This document shows, in pieces, positions 51,479 to 60,600 of a stretch of 64,000 nt of DNA. The notes under the pieces were generated by a model. The model made no database searches and was not told where the DNA came from. It saw nothing but the letters and a program-made list of their open reading frames with translations. Each line of letters opens with the position of its first letter. The stretch's first letter is position 1. A program made the position numbers and the translations under genes. This DNA is from Dethiosulfatibacter aminovorans DSM 17477 (lineage in GTDB: Bacteria; Bacillota; Clostridia; Tissierellales; Dethiosulfatibacteraceae). The stretch is from positions 55,124 to 119,123 of the forward strand of contig NZ_FQZL01000010.1 of NCBI RefSeq assembly GCF_900142005.1, written 5' to 3'.

Positions 51479-52603
51479 ATGAAAGGATCAATGTCTCTCG
51501 GAAAGATCAGGGGTATTAGAATTGAAATCAATATCAGTTGGATAGTGATATTTTCTCTGGTTACTTTTATGATGGCAAGCAGCTATTTCCCAACTCTCTA
51601 TCCGGGCATGAATCCTGTCATATATTGGAGTCTTGGCATATCCATAGCCCTTTTGATGTTTGTATCAATCCTCCTTCATGAACTGTCCCATTCTATAGTT
51701 TCCATACATCTTGGAATAAATGTAAGCAGCATAACGCTTTTCATATTCGGAGGTCTGGCACAAATTGAAGAGGAGCCCAATGACCCTGTGAAGGAGATGA
51801 AGATTGCCATAGCAGGACCCGCCATGAGCCTGCTTCTATTTGCTTTGTTCACACTTTTGTCAAACCTATTGCTGTTTCTTGGTATTACTGAAATATATAC
51901 AGTGCCATTTTCATATGTAGGTGGAGTCAATCTCATACTTGCAATATTTAACCTTGTACCGGCATTTCCTCTCGATGGAGGAAGGGTACTACGGGCAATA
52001 CTCTGGTACTATAAGGGCAGCCTTCAGTTCGCAACAAAAGTTGCATCATCCATGGGAGACATGTTCGGATATTTTCTGATATTCATTGGACTTTACTGGG
52101 CATTGTCGGGCAATGTAATCAACGGATTGTGGTTTGTATTCATAGGATGGTTTATCAAGCAACTTTCACAGTCCAGCTATCAGAACATGATGATGAACGA
52201 TCTCTTCACTAAAATTCATGTCAGGGAATTCATGACCAGAGACCTGGTCGTTGTGAAGGATTTTACCTCGGTGGAGGACTTGGTTGAGAACTATTTCTAC
52301 AGATACAAGTATGTATGTTTTCCTGTAGTGAGGAATGAAAGCGTACTGGGTCTTGTTACAATCGACAGTGTAAAGAAGATAGAGCGTGAAATGTGGAACC
52401 AGACGTCCGTTGGAGCAATAACTGAACTGCTGAGGGATGACCTTGTAGCTGCTCCCGACGCAACGGTAATATCTGCAATGAAGAAACTTTTCAGCAACAA
52501 GATAGGAAGAATGGTGGTTATTGAAGACGGAAAACTTATAGGGATTATTTCAAGAACCGACATACTTAACTATATTAGGGTATATTCAGAGCTTCATCAG
52601 TAA
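51479..52603 (+). CDS. M50 site-2 protease family membrane metallopeptidase with CBS domains
   Basis: A 374-aa intramembrane protease (SpoIVFB/S2P type). The zinc motif is His67-Glu68-x-x-His71 in LLHELSHSIVS, and the third ligand is Asp166 in NLVPAFPLDGGRVLRA. About five or six membrane helices span residues 15-220. The C-terminal cytosolic part holds two CBS repeats (about 243-300 and 310-370, ISRTDIL at the end), which may sense adenine nucleotides. AAGGAGG lies before the ATG. Likely role: regulated cleavage of a membrane-bound regulator. The substrate is unknown. Confidence 0.92.
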   Translation: MKGSMSLGKIRGIRIEINISWIVIFSLVTFMMASSYFPTLYPGMNPVIYWSLGISIALLMFVSILLHELSHSIVSIHLGINVSSITLFIFGGLAQIEEEPNDPVKEMKIAIAGPAMSLLLFALFTLLSNLLLFLGITEIYTVPFSYVGGVNLILAIFNLVPAFPLDGGRVLRAILWYYKGSLQFATKVASSMGDMFGYFLIFIGLYWALSGNVINGLWFVFIGWFIKQLSQSSYQNMMMNDLFTKIHVREFMTRDLVVVKDFTSVEDLVENYFYRYKYVCFPVVRNESVLGLVTIDSVKKIEREMWNQTSVGAITELLRDDLVAAPDATVISAMKKLFSNKIGRMVVIEDGKLIGIISRTDILNYIRVYSELHQ

Positions 52604-52630
52604 GTGAAACAAGTTCAACCAAATGAGATT

Positions 52631-52659
52631 AAAGGAGCCTAAATCAGGTTCCTTTTTTT
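52631..52659 (+). terminator. Terminator after the M50 protease gene
   Basis: Stem AAAGGAGCC (52631-52639) with GGTTCCTTT (52647-52655), then a T run. Confidence 0.85.
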
Positions 52660-52832
52660 GAGATTTTTTGGATGGTGCGGTTTAGCGTAACATAGTTTAT
52701 TACAAAACGCAAGTTGAAGCTGAAAGTGTTGAAAACCAAGAATTCAGGAATAATCAAAGACTATGAATTTCATCTTTGAAAATTAAAAAAAGTTAAGAAA
52801 CAAGTTACCGTTGTATTGAGGTGGTGAAACTA

Positions 52833-52975
52833 TTCGCAATTTTTGATTTGTTATTGTCCTTGCAAACAATTAGTGATACAATGATTCTTGGGATATGCTG
52901 AAAATGGGGTTGATGTATTAATTATTATTTTTTATGGTGGTTTATTGACCCTGTTCAGAGATGAGCGGGGTTTTG
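52833..52975 (+). ncRNA. Promoter-short RNA-terminator cassette, copy 1
   Basis: A promoter TTGTCC (52854-52859), 17 bases, TACAAT (52877-52882) is followed by about 87 bases and a terminator (ACCCTGTTC 52948-52956 with GAGCGGGGT 52963-52971, then TTTTG). The block from about 52833 on is clearly homologous to 55811-55950. The predicted RNA contains an eight-codon frame MLKMGLMY near its 5' end, preceded only by a weak GGGAT. Outside this block, the gene-free stretch 52660-53091 shows nothing recognisable. Confidence 0.6.
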
Positions 52976-53091
52976 TGTTATTTTCAATGAATAGTTGAAA
53001 TTCTATGTAACTGATGATTCAGTATATTCATAAATCGTGATACAACTTAGTTGCATCCGGACACAATTTGAAGAATACAGGGAGGAATGTC

Positions 53092-53814
53092 ATGAGGAAG
53101 ATTTTGATAATTGAAGATAATCCTGATGAGAGAGAATAGATAATCAAGATTGCAGCAAAGATGAACTCAAGGCTGAAGATTTTTAGTACTGGCTCGTCCA
53201 AAGAAGCTTACGAAATTGCAATGAGAGAAGAGATAGATGTTTTCTTTATCGATATAAATCTCTTTGATGGAGACGGAATGAAGCTTGCTGAAAATTTGAG
53301 GGGAATAAAAAAATATGAGTTTACAAAGATAGTATTCATAACATCCGTCGTGATGATGGAACTGGAAGCATACAGGAATACACAGTGTTATGAATTTGTG
53401 GTAAAGAATTTTGATGATGGAAGCAATCTTGAACGTGTCATGAAGAAGCTTCTCATAGATTATATAAATTATGAAGATGAACGGTATAATGCTTGGAACA
53501 ACAGGTGTCTTGAGTTGAATTACAATAATTCGATTTACAAGGTCCCCATTAAGGACATTATATTTGTGGAGTATCTTAACAGAAGGATTTATGTGCAGAC
53601 TAAAAACGAGAGAATAAGGTACAAGTGCATGCCTATGATGAAGGTTATTGAGGATCTCCCAAAGGATTTCGTCCAGGTCCATCAGTCAATAGTAATCAAC
53701 AAGAATTACATAACAAAAATTGACAAGTCAAACAGAATGATTGAATTGTCTGATTACGACCAGCAAGTGCCCTATGGCAGAAATTATTCAAAAGTTATAG
53801 GAGGATTGGGATAA
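53092..53814 (+). pseudogene. LytTR-family response regulator (AgrA-like) interrupted by an amber codon
   Basis: A frame opens at 53092 behind a GGGAGGAATGTC site with MRKILIIEDNPDERE, the beta-1 strand and acidic pair of a receiver domain. It meets TAG at 53137-53139, then continues in the same frame through IIKIAAKMNSRLKIF to a full receiver (phospho-Asp in VFFIDINLFDGDG) and a C-terminal LytTR DNA-binding domain (VPIKDIIFVEYLNRRIYVQTKNE, FVQVHQSIVINKNYI). Restart at ATG 53161 would lack the acidic pair and has no ribosome site. It overlaps the kinase gene by one base. A single change (such as CAG to TAG) explains the break; readthrough or sequencing error are alternatives. Confidence 0.85.
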
Positions 53815-55091
53815 TGTCGGGAAGCGAAATATTTGTAATATCTCTGTTTGATATGTCCATGATGGCAGTTTTTATACATGGAATGTTGACGGAGTACAAA
53901 ACGTCGGGCAAAAGAAAAATACTATATATTGTGGGAGGATCAGTGACTATTGCATTAAACAGTGTTTTAGCCATCAACCAACCAGTGTCTCATATAGGAG
54001 CTACTATTATTTTCTTTGCAGCATTTATGTTGTATGTATCGAAATTCGAGGATCTTAACAGGATATACAAAACAATCTTGTTCCTTTTCATATCCGTTGT
54101 GCTTTTCGTCGTACAAGCAATTGTGATGCTGTTATTAAGCTTGATATTCAAGAATTTTGCTATGAGTTTTGAATATGGACTGTTCGCTCAGACACTAGGC
54201 TTGTTGCTGGTATATCTAATGAGTAAATACATGTCTTTTTCCAAGATATTCGTATATCTTTATAGGAAAAATATTGTGTTTAGTGTGGTTGTGTTCAATC
54301 TCTATGTCATACAATATGGTTTGTCCATGTCATTGTTTTCAGCCCCGCAGGATTTCTTGGAAATGGGGACAGAGGTGTTTCTATTGTATGTGATGGCATT
54401 GATTACGAACATGTTCCTGGTGAAGGAGGGTATTGCGGAAACTGCACTGCATGAAAAAGTGCAGTTTTACGATACTTATATTCCAATAATCAAGAATGTT
54501 ATGAGGGAAGTCAGAAAGAAGCAGCATGACTATAATTCACAGGTAAATGTGATGAAAACTTTGAGGGACAGTCTAAAGGGAGACAAAAAAGAAGTTGTAG
54601 AATCATATGTGAAGGAAATTGAAAATGAAAATATCTGGGTTGAATTGCTTAACCTGAACAATGACGTTTTGATAGCCCTTCTTTACAGTAAATATATATC
54701 TGCCAAGGAAAAGGGAGTGGATTTGAAGTTTAAAATAAGAAACAATTACTTCGAATCGGTTTATTCGGATTACAAGATTGTGGAGATGTATGGGATATTG
54801 ATTGACAATGCGATAGAGGCTGTTGAAGGGAAAGCAGATGACAAGAAAGTGAACATTGAAATGGAATTCGATGGAAAGAACAATAAGCTGAAGGTTGAAA
54901 ATCCATCGGAATTTGTGAGTCTGAAGGAATTCCACAAGTTCTTTGAACCGGGGTATTCGAGAAAAAAGGGCAAAAACAGGGGGCTTGGTCTTGATAAGCT
55001 TAAGGAAATTCTGAAAGAAAAAAATGGGACCATATCATACATGTATGATAATACCTTCAATTCTGTAGTTTTCGAATTGCAACACTCTTAG
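53814..55091 (+). CDS. AgrC/GHKL-type sensor histidine kinase
   Basis: A 425-aa membrane kinase. Six or so N-terminal hydrophobic helices (residues 5-205) form the sensor part. The H box KKQHDYNSQVNVMK (His about 239), N box YGILIDNAIEAVEG and G box NRGLGLDKLKEILKEKNG follow, as in AgrC-like peptide or cell-state sensors. Its start overlaps the stop of the preceding LytTR regulator by one base (TAATG). The kinase is intact while its regulator is broken. No AgrB or AgrD gene is adjacent. Confidence 0.9.
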   Translation: MSGSEIFVISLFDMSMMAVFIHGMLTEYKTSGKRKILYIVGGSVTIALNSVLAINQPVSHIGATIIFFAAFMLYVSKFEDLNRIYKTILFLFISVVLFVVQAIVMLLLSLIFKNFAMSFEYGLFAQTLGLLLVYLMSKYMSFSKIFVYLYRKNIVFSVVVFNLYVIQYGLSMSLFSAPQDFLEMGTEVFLLYVMALITNMFLVKEGIAETALHEKVQFYDTYIPIIKNVMREVRKKQHDYNSQVNVMKTLRDSLKGDKKEVVESYVKEIENENIWVELLNLNNDVLIALLYSKYISAKEKGVDLKFKIRNNYFESVYSDYKIVEMYGILIDNAIEAVEGKADDKKVNIEMEFDGKNNKLKVENPSEFVSLKEFHKFFEPGYSRKKGKNRGLGLDKLKEILKEKNGTISYMYDNTFNSVVFELQHS

Positions 55092-55117
55092 TTTTTCATA
55101 CAGTTTTCAATAGCGAA

Positions 55118-55309
55118 GATATTTCCTTGACAATTCTTATTGATGCATCTAAGAGATTTACAGCTTATTTGGAAAAAGCAAGCAAGTATGCAGAATAGGC
55201 AGAGAAAGTAACAGAATAGACAACTGCTATTGATAAATGAATATGTAGTGCTTATAATTCTCTTGAGCATAAGTTTATTGATATGTTGAAGGTGTATCAG
55301 GGGAAATAG
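55118..55309 (+). pseudogene. Relic of a short coding sequence with three in-frame stops
   Basis: One frame reads protein-like sequence (DISLTILIDASKRFTAYLEKASKYAE ... ICSAYNSLEHKFIDMLKVYQGK) for 64 codons, broken by TAG at 55196 and 55217 and TGA at 55238. Two of the stops could be CAG to TAG changes and the third CGA to TGA. The peptide looks amphipathic and helical; no family is recognised. No start codon or ribosome site is evident. Confidence 0.45.
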
Positions 55310-55372
55310 AGTTAAGACTGATTGAATTTAACCTCTTCAAAGATGGTTACAGGCAAAACAGTCTTAACTCTA
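55307..55372 (+). repeat. 14-bp perfect inverted repeat flanking 38 bp
   Basis: TAGAGTTAAGACTG (55307-55320) and CAGTCTTAACTCTA (55359-55372) are exact reverse complements separated by 38 bases. The left arm begins at the stop of the upstream relic. No U-tract follows, so it is a poor terminator. It may be a minimal mobile-element end pair or a protein-binding site. Confidence 0.7.
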
Positions 55373-55462
55373 TAAAAATAACAGACCTAACAGGGAATGA
55401 TGATCCGGTACTTTGCAAGAAGTGTTAAGGAGCGGGATATCTTAAAAAAGGATGGGAAAAAT

Positions 55463-55687
55463 ATGGTACATTTATTAAACAAAACTATCTGCACCTGCTG
55501 CGGAGAAGAAATCAAATGGCGTCAGGAGACCAAACAGCGCATATATATGAACGGAGTCTATGTAGTTGAGATACCTGAACCTGGTGTCTGCCTGGCTAAG
55601 GATATCAATGTAACGAAGAACAACATCACTTACAGAATGAACTGTAACTACTGTCAGCAAGAGATTCATGTGACAGTGCAGAAATAA
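55463..55687 (+). CDS. Small cysteine-rich (zinc ribbon-like) hypothetical protein
   Basis: A 74-aa protein with two cysteine clusters, CTCCGEEI near the N-terminus and CNYCQQEI near the C-terminus, plus a single Cys in GVCLAKD. The paired CxxC-like knuckles suggest a zinc ribbon. The ATG at 55463 has AAAAAGGATGGG about 10 bases upstream; a longer in-frame start at 55397 is possible. It is not recognised further. It sits between the inverted repeat and the second short-RNA cassette. Confidence 0.55.
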   Translation: MVHLLNKTICTCCGEEIKWRQETKQRIYMNGVYVVEIPEPGVCLAKDINVTKNNITYRMNCNYCQQEIHVTVQK

Positions 55688-55810
55688 GAATTTAGGGTAT
55701 TGAATTGAAGACAAGAACAATTATAAATAGACCCTTTTAGGAAAATACCAGCTTGTTTTATGTCCTCGAAATTTAGAGTTGTGGGGGAGCTTGTCCTGGG
55801 GATAATAGCC

Positions 55811-55950
55811 ATATGCAATTTTTGATTTGCTATTGTGGAGATTCACAATTAGTGATAGAATGTTATTGGGATATGTTGAAAATGGGGTTGGAGTATTAAT
55901 TAGTATTTTTGTTGCGGTTTTTAACCCTGTTCGAAATGAGCGGGGTTTTA
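55811..55950 (+). ncRNA. Promoter-short RNA-terminator cassette, copy 2
   Basis: Homologous to 52833-52975: GCAATTTTTGATTTG, then TTGTGG (55833-55838), 17 bases, TAGAAT (55856-55861), then a transcribed region with the same short frame (MLKMGLEY) and the same terminator stem ACCCTGTTC (55924-55932) with GAGCGGGGT (55938-55946). The promoter spacing, short frame and terminator are all kept although many other bases have changed. It lies 40 bases before the recombinase gene. The rest of 55688-55990 shows no gene. Confidence 0.6.
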
Positions 55951-55990
55951 TTTATTTTTGATATACTTCAATAAAAAGGAGTCTATCAAG

Positions 55991-56959
55991 ATGCAAAATC
56001 AAATTTACAATGTTTTAAATGACATGGCAGAATATCTCAGTATTTCTCAAATGAAAAAATTGCAGGAAGTATTGATTATAAGACTTGAGGAATATGATGA
56101 AGATATTGAAAGCATAGAGAATAAAGATTATGTCGAGATGTTTTTATCTGCTAAACAGATTGAAGGATGCTCTGAAAGAACCATTAGTTATTACCAAGCT
56201 ACACTATTTAACATGTTCAAAGAAATTGAATTGCCAATAAGAAGAATTACAACAGAGGCAATTAGGGAGTATTTGAAGAAATATCAAGCTAAGAATAATT
56301 GCAGTAAGGTTACTATAGATAATGTTAGAAGGAATTTATCAAGTTTTTTCTCCTGGTTGGAAGAAGAAAATTATATTATAAAGAATCCGGTTCGACGAAT
56401 TCATAAAGTGAAAATAGGAATGACTGTTAAAGAAGTGATCTCTGATGAAAACATTGAAATTATGAGGGATGGCTGTAATACAATTCGAGACTTGGCAATG
56501 ATAGACTTGTTGTTCTCGACTGGAATAAGGGTTGGAGAACTAGTTAATCTGGATATTTCTGATGTGAATTTTGACGAAAGAGAATGTATTGTCTATGGCA
56601 AAGGTGATAGGGAAAGAAAGGTTTACTTTGATGCAAAGACTAAGCTGCATGTTCAAAACTATTTGAAGGAACGTTGTGATGAAAATAGGGCATTATTTGT
56701 TACGTTGAATAGACCTTATGAAAGATTGAAAATAAATGGTGTTGAAATCAGGTTACGGGAGCTTGGCAGAAAACTGGGAATAGAAAGAGTTCATCCACAT
56801 AAGTTTAGAAGAACTATGGCAACAAGAGCCATTGATAAAGGAATGCCGATTGAGCAGGTGCAGAAATTATTAGGACATCAACAAATCGATACGACGATGA
56901 GGTATGCAATGGTTAATCAGAATAATGTGAAGAATTCGCATAAGAAGTATATTGGATAG
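55991..56959 (+). CDS. Tyrosine recombinase / integrase (XerC/D-like)
   Basis: A 322-aa site-specific recombinase. The N-terminal SAM-like core-binding domain (about 42-130) is followed by the catalytic domain with the complete active-site set: Arg180 (STGIRVGEL), Lys204 (YGKGDRERKV), His270 and Arg273 (HPHKFRRTMAT), His296 (LLGHQQIDTT) and Tyr305 (MRYAMV). AAAGGAG fixes the start at 55991. It is not XerC or XerD itself by context. It is probably the integrase of a small mobile island and lies next to the reverse transcriptase unit. No attachment-site repeat was identified with confidence. Confidence 0.92.
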   Translation: MQNQIYNVLNDMAEYLSISQMKKLQEVLIIRLEEYDEDIESIENKDYVEMFLSAKQIEGCSERTISYYQATLFNMFKEIELPIRRITTEAIREYLKKYQAKNNCSKVTIDNVRRNLSSFFSWLEEENYIIKNPVRRIHKVKIGMTVKEVISDENIEIMRDGCNTIRDLAMIDLLFSTGIRVGELVNLDISDVNFDERECIVYGKGDRERKVYFDAKTKLHVQNYLKERCDENRALFVTLNRPYERLKINGVEIRLRELGRKLGIERVHPHKFRRTMATRAIDKGMPIEQVQKLLGHQQIDTTMRYAMVNQNNVKNSHKKYIG

Positions 56960-57038
56960 GATAGAGAACAAAGTTAAGGTGAAGTTCAGAATATTATGAA
57001 TGTGATACAAATATTATTTGATTTGTTGATGCAGAAGT

Positions 57039-57067
57039 ACTTTGAATAAACTTAGTTTATGTATAAT
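57039..57067 (+). promoter_or_regulatory. Probable promoter of the 176-aa protein / reverse transcriptase operon
   Basis: TATAAT at 57062-57067 is 35 bases before the first gene. The -35 is weak (ACTTTG at 57039-57044 with 17-base spacing; TTGAAT at 57042 with only 14). The preceding 80 bases after the recombinase contain no ORF. Confidence 0.45.
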
Positions 57068-57101
57068 TGTTGCTAAGCTGACAAATTAATGAGGTGATTA
57101 T

Positions 57102-57632
57102 ATGGGAGATAAAGAATACAGATTAAAATGTCTTAACAGGCTATCAGAGCTGAGTAAACACAGGAAGACATCTCAAAAGGAGGGGTTGCTCGATTTGTTT
57201 GTGACTTATGTATATTTGACAAATCCTGACTATAAGTACAATGAAACATATTTGAAAGACATGATTCCTAAGTTTTGGATCAATGTTGAAAAGTATAATT
57301 TAAAAGTTGAGTTGCGTGAAAAAATGTTAAAGGAAATTCAAAAAAAACAAATTCCAGAAGGCACAAAGTGCCAGCTCTGTATTCAAGTTGATGATACTTG
57401 GGAATTAAGATTTGACAATACTGCTGAAGGAAGTATCGGCAAATGGATAAGAACAATGAGCGAAATACCAAGACTAAATTCTGTTGATAACAAAAAAACT
57501 TATATAAAGTGCCAATTTAACAATGGCCAGGGGAGTGTTTTTTCAGATTACCTAGTATCAGATGATAACGTGAAATTGATAAAATTTGCAGCTGATTCTG
57601 TAAAATCTTATATAGATAGATTGGGGGATTAG
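57102..57632 (+). CDS. Hypothetical protein, operon partner of the reverse transcriptase
   Basis: A 176-aa protein of unknown family. The N-terminal half is helical and basic (RLKCLNRLSELSKHRKTSQKEGLLDLFVTYVYL), and the C-terminal half looks beta-rich (CQLCIQVDDTWELRFDN; TYIKCQFNNGQGSVFSDYLVSDDNVKLIKFAADSVKSYI). No signal peptide, membrane helix or known motif is seen. GAGGTG precedes the ATG. Its stop is three bases before the reverse transcriptase start, so the two are one operon. This tight pairing suggests it is a subunit, regulator or nucleic-acid-binding partner of the reverse transcriptase. Its low GC matches the next gene, not the lactate region. Confidence 0.75.
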   Translation: MGDKEYRLKCLNRLSELSKHRKTSQKEGLLDLFVTYVYLTNPDYKYNETYLKDMIPKFWINVEKYNLKVELREKMLKEIQKKQIPEGTKCQLCIQVDDTWELRFDNTAEGSIGKWIRTMSEIPRLNSVDNKKTYIKCQFNNGQGSVFSDYLVSDDNVKLIKFAADSVKSYIDRLGD

Positions 57633-57635
57633 TAT

Positions 57636-60600
57636 ATGGCGATTGAGATTAGAAATAGTAATGTTTACAAGAGGATAACTGAAAAGGATTTTATATATAA
57701 GGCAATCTATTCATTAGAGAGCTATGTGTTTGAAAAAGATTTGCTTGATGAAAAGGATTATACGTTGATGTTGAAATTAAGAGATCCTTTTAATCATAAA
57801 ATTATTGATGAAACAATTAAAGATGTTAAAGATTTAATTGATGATGTGCTTATAAATGGTAAATTTTTTAAAGCACAAGTTTATTTCAGACCCAAAAAGA
57901 TTGATAAAGAAACAGATCAACTTGAGTCAAGACCACTTCATTCTGCGTCGTTAAATACATTAATAGCAAGTGTTGTTTTATTAAATACACTTTTAATTGA
58001 AATTGGAAATGATAATAGAACCATTGAACTTACAGAACTTGCAAGAATGCTTCCTTCAAATTTTTATGGTAATATTCCATCCAATAGACCGGAGCATTTG
58101 TTTAAGCCTTGGCATTATCAGTTTAAAGAATACACAGATGTTATTACGAGCTCTTACTATGAATATACCAAAACAAAGGAATATAGGTTTGAGGTAACAC
58201 TTGACTTGAAGAATTTTTTTCCTTCAATAAATCCTGCAATTATTTATGATGAAATAATGAGCAAGTACTCTGTAAAATATGATAATATTGATGATGTTCA
58301 ATGTATAAAGACAATAGTATCAAAGCTATTGGTATTCAAAATTTCTAATCTAAGATCAGATGATTTCAAAAAGATGTATTATGATTCTAGTAATATTGAT
58401 TTTTTGAATGGTGATGTATGGACAAAAGGTATACCACAAGGTTTGCCCCATGCATATTTTTTCGGGAATATTTGTATGGTTAAGGTTGCAGATATTTTTC
58501 AAAAAGTTATTGCGGCTGAAGATGGTAAAGCCTTCTATTATGTTGATGACTCAGTAATATACACTAATAATTTAAAAAATGAAAATGAACTTGCAAAAAA
58601 AATAAATGAAGTTAACAAGCAGCTTAAAGATTTGAGCAATCAATATAAGAGTAGACTTGTAGAATATAAGAGAGAGGTTGAAGGAACAAGTCTACAGCCG
58701 TTTGTTGAAATATTGGATAAATTTGACTACTTGATAAAGGTACATAATGCAGAAAGTGAAAAAAGTACTGCATTAGAAATTCAAGATCCAAAATATGGAC
58801 AAGCCAATTTGAATGCATATAGTAAGTTGGCTTCAATGACTTCTTATGACTTGAGTAAAATATTTTCTGACACTGAAGAGATTAATTTGTCAAAAAAATT
58901 GGAAGCAATTTATCAAGCTGTTGAAAAGGAAATTAAGAGGATAAGAGAAATTGATCCAGAAGAAGATACCTCCAATTACATAAAAGTACTTCTAAGGTTC
59001 AAGAAATTCTTTAAGTATCGTCAAAGAAGATTGGATTTCAGTAGGAGTAATGACATTAGTGATAATGATATTGATGAATTATTGTTAAGTTTTAAAGTGG
59101 GAGATGAAAGTACAAAAAGAGAGAAGTTCAAATGTTTTTTTGAAGCTTATGATGAAGATATACTACTAAATGAATTTCGTTTTTTCTTTGCTAATAGCCC
59201 TATATTCTGGAACAAGGCAGAAAAGATTGTTTCTGATTTCAATAAAGAAACATACTCCGAGTTATATAAATGGGAACAAGATGGCGATGAGCATACAATA
59301 TCTTACTTCCATAAAATATGTATGAGTTTGTCACGCAAAAGAAAGATTCAAATTGATAGCAGAATTTCTAGATATGATAGTATCCAGAGTATTGTAAAAG
59401 ATAATGTTTGGAATATAGCTAAATCAGGCAAACATGAAAAAGAATTTAGAATAAGAGAAGCTATCGAAACATTTTATGATGCTTTTAAAAATGGAGTGAT
59501 ATCAATTGATAACTGCGAAAAGTATGATGCCATAATTAACATTATTTATAAAAGTGGTGTTATTGAAGTTTCAAACAATAGGTATGAGTTAATTAAAATG
59601 CAAACTGATGAACTCTATCGAATTATTATGAATGCATATTTCTCAGAAGTAGTTTCAGTTGATGCAAATGATCTTAAGTATTTGGCTAAAAGAAATAACA
59701 AGCCTATATACTATAATGAGGCAAGAATTTTACTTTTTTTAAGGAATCGGAAGTTTATATTAGAGAATTTCTATTCAAATTTTAAGGATTACAGAAACAG
59801 CGAAGTGCTAGACTATACTTTGTTTGAAGTTGTTGATTACTATGAAAAATTCGTTCAAGATCCAGTATACATTGATAATCTTATCATGGTACATAAATAC
59901 ACCAGTGATATCTGGAAGAACGGCTCAAAATACCTGCACTTTTATACACTTCATAATCAAGAACATGCTATAGAGTTAATAAGATCAATTACCATGTTTA
60001 TGAAGGGTGTGAATTACTTCCAGATTTCAAGGAAAGATTACTATATTCTCTTTATTAGTTGCTACTTACATGATATTTCAATGGTTCTGCATCCGAATTT
60101 AATAGAAAGTTTTATTAAAGATAGTAAAGAATCAAATGTTATTTACTCTGAGTTTAAGCAAAATATAAAAAGTTTGATTGAACAAGATGACGATGGCAAG
60201 AAAAAATTGGTAGAAATAGATTATATTGAGGAGCAACCAATCAAAAAATTATTGGTAGATTTTTTTGCAAAGCTTGACCAATACTATGAGGGCTATGTTA
60301 GAAATAATCATCCTAAACAAAGTGCTAGGTTTATCAGGAAAAGTAATGACTTTGATTTTGTAGAAGATGTTGTGAAAGATATTGTAGCTGAAATAAGCCA
60401 GGCTCATGGTTATGATGTGGATGAAATTTACAAGGTTAAGTCGAATGCAAAAGAGAGTATTATCAGTGAAAAATACACTAAAATTCTGCTTAGAATAGGT
60501 GATCTATTAGATATGTCATCTAATAGAATAAGTAATGCTATTTTAGATAATAGTCAGAACAGCATGTCTTCTACAACAAGGTTTCATTGGCTATCGCATA

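Noticed and set aside
53092..53200. Recoding of TAG as an amino acid (for example pyrrolysine)
   Set aside because: TAG is used as the ordinary stop of many confident genes in the window (such as HPr and the FMN reductase), so a nonsense mutation is more likely.
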